A stretch of 64,000 nucleotides of DNA, taken from Cyclina sinensis (taxonomy: Eukaryota; Mollusca; Bivalvia; Venerida; Veneridae). Shown in pieces: positions 14,501 through 26,500 of this stretch. Location: contig JAAONU010000013.1 of assembly GCA_012932295.1 (NCBI GenBank), positions 9,698,821 to 9,762,820 of the forward strand, read 5' to 3'. Each line of letters opens with the position of its first letter. The stretch's first letter is position 1. A program made the position numbers and the translations under genes. The notes under the pieces are model-generated. The model had not been told where the DNA came from. It made no database searches and saw nothing but the letters and a program-made list of their open reading frames with translations.

Positions 14501-17500
14501 TGCTTTAGAAGAAGTTGCTGTAAAAGCTATCTTGTTGCAATTGCTTTAGAATCTGTCTTGTTGCAATTCCTGTATAAGCTGTCTTATGGCAACTGCTGTA
14601 GAAGCTGTCTCAGCACCTCCAACAATATTGCCTCACCAGCAATTGGAACAAAAAAGCTTCTAAAGCAATTGCAACAAGGCAGCTTCTAGAGCAACTTCTA
14701 CTAAACAGTCTTCAGTGCCTGCAACAAGACAGCTTCTATGGTGCTTGCCACAAGGCAGCTTCTACAGCAACTGCTAAAATACAGCCCCTACAGTGCCTGC
14801 CACAAGACAGCTTCTTCAGCCTCTACAGCACCTGTCATAAGAAAATTTCTACAGAGCCTACCACAAGACAGATTCTTGAAGAACTGCCACAAAACAGCTT
14901 CTACAGCATCACCACAAGACAGCTTCTACAGTGCCTGCCATAAGACAGCATTTACACACCTGCCACAGGACAGCTTCTACAGTGTTTGCCTGAAGACAGC
15001 TTCTATAGCAATTTTGATATTACATCATATACAGTGCCTGCCACAAGACTGCTGCAACAGCACCTGCCTCAAGACAGCTTCAACAGCACCTATCACAATA
15101 CAGTTTCTACATCAATTACCACAAGACAGCTTCTATAGCCCCTGCCACAAGACAGCTTTTACAGCAATTTCCACTAGACAGCTTCTACAGCAATTGTCAG
15201 AAGACAGTTTTTACAGTCTGCCACAAGGCAGCTTCTACCAAACAAATTCAAATGGTAAAGACCTAAGTTGTTGACAAATCTTTATATAATGTAGCTTTGA
15301 ATTTCATCAAGTAAATAAGATGTGTAATCACAGAATAAGCTATAGAAAAGATATGGAGGAAAACAAGACTAATTAAGGAAAACATTTTTCTCTAAAATTT
15401 GTTTATCAACTTGTGTCCATGTATGAAGTAAATACACAGACTTATAAGGAAGTTATAGTCAATGTTAAAGTTTTCGGACAGACTGATGGCCGGATGGATG
15501 TGCAGCCAAAACTGGATAGGGGGCCTTTTCTTTTGTTATTTTCTTTTGTTTAATAGAGGGCCATTTGCCCTGTTATTCTATTGTAACGGTATGAACTCTA
15601 TTGTTCTCTTTTGTTATGTTTACAGTTAGATGGCCCCTTATTTATTTTCAGTAGTGCGGACAGACTGACAAAGTGACAGTTCAAAAACTATATGCCTCCC
15701 TTTGGGTGTATAAAAACAAATCATGAAAAACTCAACAGCTTTAGAACACAAAACAACTAGAAAAACTGCTAAAATGCTTGGAAAAAGCAGGAAGTTTTTG
15801 CATTGCCATAAAGTTCTGAAATATCATGAAGCTTAGCCACACTATAAAACACTTGCAAACTCTACAATGACTGAATAGCTTTGTCACACTATAAACACTA
15901 TGCAACTCTAAAAGGACTGAATAGCTTTGTCACACTATCAAATACTAAGCAAATCTAAAATGACTGAACAGCCACACTATATAACACTTAGCAACTCTAA
16001 AATGACTGAATAGCTTTGCCACACCTTGAAACACTTAGCAACTCTTAAATGACTGAAAAGCTTGGCCACACTATAAAACACTTAGCAACTCTAAAATGAC
16101 TGAATAGCCACACTATAAAACACTAAGCAACTCTAAAATGACTGAATAGCTTTGCCACACTATAAAACACTTAGCAACTCTAAAATGACTGAATAGCCAC
16201 ACTATAAAACACTTAGCAACTCTAAAATGACTGAATAGCCACACTATAAAACACTTAGCAACTCTAAAATGACTGAATAGCTTTGTCACACTATAAATCA
16301 CATAGGAAATCTATTATGACTGAAAAGCTTTGCCATACTATAAAACACTAAGCAACCCTAAAATGACTGAACAGCCACACTATATAACACTGAGCAACCC
16401 TTCAATGACTGAATAGCTTTGTCACACTATAAACACTATGCAACTCTAAAATGACAGAATAGCTATGCAACACTATAAAACACTAAGCAAATCTAAAATG
16501 ACTGAATAGCTTAGCCACACTATAAAACAATAGGCAACTCTAAAATGACTGAATGGCCATAATAAAACACCTAGCAATTCTAAAATGACTGAACAGCTTT
16601 GCAATACTATGAAACACCTAGCAATTCTAAAATGACTGAATAGCATGCCAGACTATATAACACTTTGCAACCCTACAATGGCTGAATAGCTTTGCCACAC
16701 TATAAAACTATAAGCAACTCTAAATGACTGAATAGCCACCCTATAAAACACCTAGCAATTCTAAAATGACTGAATAGCTTTGCCATACTATAAAACAATT
16801 AGCAAGTCTAAAATGACTGAATAGCTTTGCCACACTATATAACACTGAGCAACCCTACAATGGCTGAATAGCTTTGCTATACTATAAAACACTTAGCAAG
16901 TCTAAAATGACTGAATAGCCACCCTATAAAACACCTAGCCATTCTAAAATGACTGAATAGCTTTGCCATACCATAAAACAATTAGCAAGTCTAAAATGAC
17001 TGAATAGCTTTGCCACACTATATAACACTGAGCAACTCTACAATGGCTGAATAGCTTTGCTATACTATAAAACACTTAGCAACTCTAAAATGACTTAATA
17101 GCTTTGCCAGACTATATAACACTTAATAACCATACAATGCCTGAATAGCTTTGCCACACTATAAAACACTCAGCAACTCTGAAATGACTTAATAGCTTAG
17201 CCACACTATAAAACATGTAGCAACTCTACAATGACTGAATATCGTAGCCACACTATAAAAATTAGCAACCCTACAATGAATGAATAGCTTAGCCACACTA
17301 TAAAACACTTAGCAACCCTTACAATGGCTGAATAGCTTTGCCGCCCTATAAAACTCTTAGCAACCCTACAATGGCTGAATAGCTTTGCCACACTTTATAA
17401 CTCTTAGCAACTCTAAAATGACTGAATAGCTTAGCCACACTATAAAACAATTAGCAACTCTAAAATGACTGAATAGCCACACTATAAAACACCTAGCAAT

Positions 17501-20500
17501 TCTAAAATGACTGAACAGCTTTGCCATACTATGAAACACTTAGCAATTCTAAAATGATTGAATAGCTTTGCCAGACAATATAACACTTTGCAACCCTACA
17601 ATGGCTGAATAGCTTTGCCATACTTTAAAACTATAAGCAACTCTAAAATGACTGAATAGCCACCCTATAAAACACCTAGCAATTCTAAAATGACAAAATA
17701 GCTTTGCCATACTAAAAAACAATTAGCAAGTCTAAAATGACTGAATAGCTTTGCCACACTATATAACACTGAGCAACCCTACAATGGCTGAATAGCTTTG
17801 TTATACTATAAAACACTTAGCAAGTCTAAAATGACTGAATAGCTTTGCCAGACTATATTACACTTAATAACCATACAATGCCTGAATAGCTTTGCCACAC
17901 TATAAAACACTCAGCAACTCTTAAATGACTTAATAGCTTAGCCACACTATAAAACGTGTAGCAACCCTACAATGACTGAATAGCTTAGCCACACTATAAA
18001 ACACTTATCAACCCTACAATGACTGTATATTGTAGCCACACTATAAAAGAACTAGCAACCCTACAATGAATTAATAGCTTAGCCACACTACAAAAAACAC
18101 TTAGCAACCCTTCCAATGGCTGAATAGCTTTGCCACACTATAAAACTCTTAGCAACCCTACAATGACTGAATAGCTTTGCCACACTATAAAACACTTAGC
18201 AACCCTACAATGACTGAATATCTTTGCCACACTATAAAAGAATTAGCAACCCTACAATGAATGAATAGCTTAGCCACACTATGAGACACTTAGCAACGTT
18301 TACAATGGCTGAATAGCTTTGCCACACTATAAAACTCTTAGCAACCCTACAATGGCTGAATAGCTTTGCCACACTTTAAAACTCTTAGCAACCCTACAAT
18401 GGCTGAATAGCTTTGCCACACTATATAACTCTTAGCAACCCTACAATGACTAAACAGCTTAGCCACACTATAAAACACTTAGCAACCCTACAATGACTGA
18501 ATAGCTTAGCCACACTATAAAACACTTAGCAACTCTACAATGACTGAATAGCTTAACCACACTATAAAACACTTAGCAACCCTACAATGACTGAATAGCT
18601 TAGCCACACTATAAAACACTTAGCAACCCTACAATGACAGAATTGCTTTGCCACACTATAAAACACTTAGCAACCCTACAATGACTGAATAGCTTTGCCA
18701 CACTATAAAACACTTAGCAACCCTACAATTGCTGAATAGCTTTGCCACACTATAAAACTCTTAGCTACCCTACAATGGCTGAATAGCTTTGCCACACTAT
18801 ATCACTCTTAGCAACTCTAAAATGACTGAATAGCTTTGCAACACCTAGAAACTAAGCATTACTAAGAATAGCTTTGCAACACCTAGAAACTAAGCATTAC
18901 TAAGTAGTCTTCAACATGAAATATGGGTGAAACACTTAGCAGACTGTTGTTTAAAACTACATAGTCTCACAAATCCAAGTGAGTTGCCATAATTATGCAA
19001 TTATGCATCATCACTAACTATAAAAGCAGTTTATTTTATGCCTACCAATGAAATATAGGGAAATATCAGTGAGATAAAAGTGATAATCCACTGTTTTGTA
19101 TCAGTGAAATTACCATTTTGATAATCCACTGTTTGTGCCGGAACTACTTTTCCCCACCACGTAAATACAAGAGAATCCGCTGTATTTCAGACAGTGACAG
19201 CGAGTGAAATTTATTTACCTTGTTAAATCCAGTTATAATATTGAATTCCTGAGCCTAACTAGTTGTGAACAATGATGAAATTCACCATAAATTATTTAAA
19301 ATGTATGATTTGTTTACATAACTCACATGGACAATATCCAATATGGCTGGCTTTCAATTCAATTGATTGAATATTACTCAGTATTAATCCGCTTTTATAA
19401 TTAAAGTATGTATGGCTAAAATTCAATAAATATTGATAAACTGTGTAGAGAAAAATAAATGTTATTTGATGAAAGTGTATTCAGTTTATTTCAGCAGAAG
19501 TAAAGTTATCATATGTATCGGAGATTGTCTGCACTTTTTTTTGTGCGGAGTAACCAAAGTACACATAAACTGATTTGGGGCTCACCATGGGGAATTTATT
19601 GATGGCCCTGAGTAATAATGTCATAAAATACCCATTTTTGACGTGTTGGCATAAAATAAAAAGAACATTTGTTTGTTTTTTAGTGGAAGATGGGAATTTA
19701 TTTCATCTCGTGAACACCATATGTTTATATTTTCACTCGTGGCTGCGCCACTCGTGAAAATATCACATATGGTGTTCACTCGATGAAATAAATTCTCATC
19801 TTCCACAAAAACAAACAAATATCCTCTATATAATGTTCTACTCTATGGAAAAAAGCTTTGAAAAAAATATATACAAGCAACAAAAGAGCTAAGTGTCATT
19901 ATGTAGGAACATAATGGTAAGTCAAATAAGGAACAATGAGCTGTCAACCAACAAGCCACTATAAATGACCAGTCAGATATAACCAAATGCAAAATAGTTC
20001 TTAGTGAACTAATTTATCTAAATAAGGCATGCTGATAAAAAATATAGTGACAAAAAAAGCGACATGCTGAAACTGAAAGCTAAACAGTCAACAAAGTCTG
20101 TCTGATGTCATCCCAAAGAAAGAGAAAGAGGTGTACAGGAAAAGAGACTGAGCAAATCACTACATGTCCACTGCTCTCCATTGTTAGTTTTGACAAATGT
20201 TGAATTTCTCAAGAACTTTTCTGATTTAAGCTGGCAGAATTGTGTTAATGATTTTTTTAATATAAAAAATACCCAGTTTAATGTTATTTTCATAGCAGCA
20301 AAAGAATTTTTACCTTCGCAAACTTTTGTTGTCCTGTTTCTATGGAAACCATCATCACATTCACAGAGGTAACTGCCTCTGTGATTTCGGCATATTTCAT
20401 TTGCTCCATAACAGTTATGTGTACCAATAACACATTCATCAATATCTGTAACAGGACAGTTTATACACAACGAATAACACAATTATCTGAACTATGAACT

Positions 20501-23500
20501 CTAAAGGTAATATGAAATATCAAAAATGTGGACCTTTAAGTATTAGGCACAGGTTATAACCAACATTCTAACCTTACCCCTTTTTCTTCAAAATGTGGAG
20601 TCAGGCATATCAGCCATGGAAACAGTTCAAGCCCTGGCTGGGATTCAAACATCATACTTGCTCACCACAAAGCTACTGATAACCAAATAAGTCATTACAA
20701 AATGGCTTCACATGTAATTAAAAAGACTGAAAAGTTCAAGATGGTAATTTTTACCACTCAGAGAAATACACAATCAAAAACAACAGCCATGCATTGACAG
20801 GCATTTAAAGGAAAACAACACTTGTACTGAGCTAAGTTTAGCCATAAATGAGGTTCACTTGACACAGATATATTTGTCAATTTTAAGTAGCCACTTCCAT
20901 AAAAAGCTCCTGATGATCGCAATGTTGTGCTGGCAAGTAGCAGTTTACTATTCATGTGACATCAATACACTTCTTTTGCTGTTATTTTCACAGCAGGTTC
21001 AACTTTGTGATAAAAATATTCACCACTATAGTAAAATAAAATCTAGAAAACAAATTCTTTAAGAAAAACACTCTGATATGTTTCAGTGACAATTTGTGAA
21101 TGACATCTTCAATCAACATTTTCAAAATCAGAAGACAAGTCTAAGTATTCCAAAGTTTTGTTGCTAAGTTAAATTAAATCTGACATGCAATCTTAGGTCT
21201 GTTTTGGAAACCCCCTACACTGATATACATCTGACTTTGACATAAAAATGTGCAATATCTCATTCATTTGAATTAGATCATTTAATCATGCTTAAAAAAA
21301 TGTATAAAGAAAATATGAATTTTTCAGGGTGTAAAGTATTCCCACTTGTACTAAGCTAAATATCAAGTAAGTCTCGTACCTTCACAAAGTCCATTTACTG
21401 TGTTATATGCGAAGCCAGCTGGGCAGTCTGAAAATACAAGAAATAGGACTTTAATGGTTCTGAAGACATAAATCAAGCAAATAATGTTAACATATAGTGA
21501 ATATTTGGTAATCTTTGTTAATGCATTATAGCAACTTGCGGGCAAAAATGTCATATTGAAACCCATTCTTAGCTAAGTACAAAGTCTCAGTCTGTTCTTT
21601 CAGCTGCTGTGCAAAAATACCCTTTACCTATTAATGCACTGCATCTTATACTGCTCATTTTTGAACAGAGTTTCGTCTTCCTTTAATAGGAAATAAATTA
21701 CCTTTCATGTTTATATATCTGATTTTTCCACAATAAAATCAAAATAAAAAATGTTAAAAATCATCTCTTATACCTTGCTTTCTGATGAGTGTTGGAAAAA
21801 AAAGAGAAAATGGAAGTAGTAGGCATATATTAATACTTTTAATAACCTCTTATTGTAAAAAAATATATGATAAGAGGAACAGGCAACAAAGTTCAATTTG
21901 CCAAAGACTAAAACTAGGAATTAGATTTAACTGTTTGTCTACTGATTATCATCTTACTGTCTCTGTAACATGTGCGTCCATCCACGGCAAGCTTGTAGCC
22001 TTGACTACAGTCACACCTATATGATCCAGGCGTGTCTACACAAATCTGACTACACAGCTGATCGGAACCAAATATGGAACACTCGTCAATGTTGGTGTTT
22101 GCTTCTGGTGCATCTGTTGGTTCAACATTGTCTACAATATTAGTACAACATAACTTAATAATTTACCATTATATACTTTGGTTATGTTAATAAAACAGTC
22201 TGAACACGGACCTATCCATTGGTCAAAATGTTCTTAAGGAAGGTTCATATAAGTTACAAACATAAAAGACTTGAGTCACTTAAAATGTTCTTGTTTGTCA
22301 TTAAATTATACATTTAATCATTAAAAAGCATTAAAAACAGTGACAAGAAAGGCAATTAATTGGACAATTTATGCCTGATTTTATATTGTGGCTTTTGAAT
22401 ACTGGTAACTTGGATTTTAATTCATTCTTAACATTTTCTTAGAGGTAGGAATAAAGACTAACAGTTATAATTTACAACAAACTCTTTTTCTTAATGTTGA
22501 CAGATATTTACAAGACTTATAGTTCAATCCTAGCTTTAACAAAATATAAAGTTGTATGCAAAGTACAAAGCAATGACAAAACAAGATGGATGCTCTTGTC
22601 CATAATGGGTTATTTTGGGATGGTATCAAACAATGCTCCATTTATTCTCTTGCTAGTGAAACTTCATATACCATGCTCTATTTTACAATTAAATGACCAT
22701 AATTATGTAAAATCATCCTACTGAAATATCTGGAAAATACACGGTATGCACATCTCCTCTTGCTTGTGAAATTACATTAAGTTTGGTTGAATTGCAGCTA
22801 TTAGTTTCTGAGAATAAGCCTGAGTATGGAATGTTTTTATTGTACAATCAAAGGGTCATAACTTTGTAAAAATTATTTGACTGGAACATCATGATAATAT
22901 TTTTATCTCCTCCGGGTAGTGAAGCCTCAAAAACAAAGATAAGTTAAATTTAAGCAAATGGTTCCTGAAAAACAGTCTTGGAACAAATAGGTTCTATAAT
23001 TTAATAATCCAACGGCCATAACCATGTAAAAATTCATTTGAAAGAATTATCTGGGCAATATGTAAGGCATTTGAGAAATAACACAGATGAACAGACAGAC
23101 TGGAGACTATATGCTGCCCATCCAATTGTGTATAAAAACTGCTTTAGTATATACAACAGGGCAAATATTCTATATGTCAAGCTGTTTTATGATTATACCT
23201 GTTCCCTCATCTCCATCTAAACTGCCATCATCAACATCCCTCCCTACACAGCACTGCATGAACTTATTATCACAGGGGCTCCCTATAGCAGGTGAGGTAC
23301 ACTCCATCCCCATCTGCTTTACTGCCAGCCCCATCTGGCAACAGGAACAACACTCCTGAAAAACAAATGAGGCTCCATTACTACAGCTTGGCTGTTTATA
23401 AATACATGTATATAAATTTTTTACTGAAAGAAGGAACACCATTACAATACTGATAGAAACAAAACATTTTGTAATATATGCTTCCAGTACTCTTGCCTGC

Positions 23501-26500
23501 CTAGAGTGAAGGTAAAGAAATGTGTTTAACTATATCTAATTTAGTTTTGGAGTTGACTTTTAAGTATATTAGTAGCAAGACTGGATTTTTAATTGCCTGT
23601 GATACTTTTTCTATCTTGCACTGTTAAACTAAATGTGGTAAGGGTCAAAAGTCTGTAACTAGTAAGATACTGTAAACTGACCTTGAAAAACTACTTCAAG
23701 TTATTAATAAGAGAAGAGGCTGTTCTGATTGGTTACTGACTAATTAGTGATATGAATAGAGTCTTTTGTTATTAAATATTTGCTTACCCATGCAGGAAGT
23801 GACACAAATTGGGATATTTTTAAGCAGTCATTCATAATTATATCAAAACAAGATGTTCATAAAAGTTTAAATTTGCTTTCCAGCATTCAAGAGAAAACCA
23901 GGGTAAACACTTGATCAAAACTGAGTTTTTATGATCCATGTTTTTACTAAATAGTAGATGATTGATGAAATATAATGTGGTTAAGAAAGAACAAGAGATG
24001 TCGGAATGACATATGTATGCAGCCCCTCCCCTGAGCCCCCTCCTTTAAATTTTGAAGTTTGGAGGCTAAGTGTCAAATGTTACTCAAGTTACTGAGTGGA
24101 AACATTTTTCAAATTTAAGCTGAAGGTGACCTTGATCTCTGACCTAACGATATCTGAAATAGTGAGGTTCTTCTACTCAATAAAGACAACCACTCTACGA
24201 AGTTTGAAGGCTGTGGGTCAAACGGAACTTGAGTTATTGAGCAGAAACCATTTTCAAATTAAAGGTGATCATGACCTTGACCTTTGAATTAGTGAACCTA
24301 ATAACATTAGAGGTCTTCAACTGTATAAGATCAACCACACTATGTAGTATGAAAGGTGTAAGTCAAATGGTACTAGAGTTATTGAGCAGAAATTATTTCA
24401 AATTCAAGGTGACAGTGACCTTGATCTTTAACCTACTGGCCCAAAAAAAACAATAGACCTCTTTTTCTAAATAAGGGTAACCAATCTATAAATTTTGAAG
24501 GAAGTGGCTCAAATGGTACTCCAGTAATTGAGCAGAAACTGCTTTCCATTCAGAAGTGCCAGCAAATTTGACCTAATTACCCCAAAAACTAAAGGGGTTT
24601 TCTACTTAGTACAGGCAACTAAATGATGTTTGAAGGGGGTGGTTAAAATGGTATTTAAGTTATTGAGTGAAAATGGTTTTCAAATTCAAGGTGGCAGTGA
24701 CCTTGACCTAAAATCAGTATGTTTTTTATACTTAATAAAGGCAACCATCAGTCAAATGATACCTGAGTCAAATGATACCTGAGTTATTAAGCAGAAATCA
24801 TTTTCAAATTCAAGGTGATTGTGACCTTGACTTTTGACCTATTAACTCCCAAACAAAAGGGGGTCTTTAACTCAATAAGGGCAACCATTCTATGAAGCTT
24901 GAAGGTTGTGGGTCAAATGGTACTCAAGCTGACTATGACCTTGACTTCTGACCTACTGAAATAAAAACAACAGGGGTTTCCTACTCAATAAGGGCAACCA
25001 CTCTATGAAGTTTAAAGGCTGTGGTATATATAGTACTCCAGTTACTCCATGAGAACCATTTTCGAATTTATGGTGACTATGACCTTGCCTTTGACCTTAC
25101 GATCCCAAAAGGAGTCTACTACTCAATAAGATCAACCACATTATGAAATTTGAAGGGTTTAGGTCACATGGTACTCAGGATATTCAGATAAAAATTGAAG
25201 GTAACCATGACCTTGACCTACTGACCCCCCAAAAAAAGGGTCTTCTACTCAGTTAGGATAACCACCCTATAATGCCTGAAGGATGTAGGTCAAACAGTAT
25301 TTGTGTTATTGCGGGGACATGGTGTTCAAATTCAAGGTGACAGTGACCTTGACCTTTGACCTAATGAACCCAAAAAACAATAGGGGTGTTTTACTCTATA
25401 AGGACAACCAAACTATGAAGTTTAAAGAGTGTAGATCAAACAGTACTGTAGTTATTGAGCAGACATGGTTTTCAAATTGAAGGTGACAGTGAGCTTGACC
25501 TTTCACCTACTGACCCCAAAAACTATAGGTGTCATCTACAGGTCATGACCAAATTCCTACCAAATCTGAGGACTGAAGGGTTAAGCGATCTCTATCTATT
25601 TATCAGACATGTCTGGTCTAAGGAACGACCGATATGTGCAAAGCAATATATCCCTGTTTCTCAAAGGTGAGCATAATTTATTTTTGGTTTCTATCCTAAG
25701 GTATTCTTTCTTAAACAATTTTGGAAAAAAAAAGCATAGCAAAATACCATATCTTGACTAGTGGAAGACATCATGGCCACAACAAGTAGTGTAACTCTAT
25801 GTTAGAGTGGATGGTTAGAATGCAGCAGTTTACTGCTTGCAGCAATTGTTCTTTATACAGCTATATACCTTGTATGTGACAGCTCCTATCTGATCCTCTC
25901 TGACAGCACATCTACCACCCTCTACTAAACCATCTGTCACACCTGAAAAACACAAAAATTTTGAGGTTAGAGGCATCTGACTCTTAACTCAGAGGCCATA
26001 AGTTCAAGCCCTATCATCCTGACTGTGACATCCACAAGCCCTTAAAGTATTTACTTATCAAAACTACTGTAAGTAATCAATGAGAGTACTTGTAAAAGTT
26101 GCACTTAAAATTTTGATTACAAGGGTATTTTCAGATGTAATGTTATCGACTCTGCTATTCTGATGTAAGATGATGAAACTGAAAATTCCACACTAGGTAA
26201 TGCCCAATACTTAGGCTATATACTGACACTATAATTATTCATCTACATCAAAAATAATGATCAAAATTCAGTTTGTTCCTAAGTCTAGACATAGACACTA
26301 AATAGTTTTGAAAAGAAAAGCTGTTAAGATTAGGGGTTACAAAAAGGCACGCTGCCAACTTGGTGTATGTACACAGCAGGTATATGGAGAAATGAGCTTT
26401 TTGTATGGACACAATCAAGTTTCAAGGCTGGTGAAGAAATTCAAGAGTGGGCAAGACACACTGAAAGATGACCAAAAATATGCATGCTGGCCAACTGCAA

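Larger units (their letters stand above)
12737..20313 (-). other. FBLN1: 7.6-kb FBLN1 intron 7, mostly satellite
   Basis: About two thirds is tandem repeat (13435-15235 and 15835-18890) plus a long palindrome (19662-19824). No exon-like sequence with matching phase was found in the remainder. Confidence 0.75.

Noticed and set aside
13440..15274. Long overlapping plus-strand frames rich in [15 protein letters not shown]
   Set aside because: They arise from the 26-bp tandem repeat (three units = 26 codons in each frame); no splice or start context and no non-repeat sequence.
15835..18890. Regular array considered as a CRISPR
   Set aside because: Units are contiguous, with no unique spacers, in an animal intron; it is satellite DNA.
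23087..23359. Plus-strand frame over the FBLN1 anaphylatoxin exon
   Set aside because: Antisense to exon 23199-23355, whose cysteine pattern and phases are clear on the minus strand.
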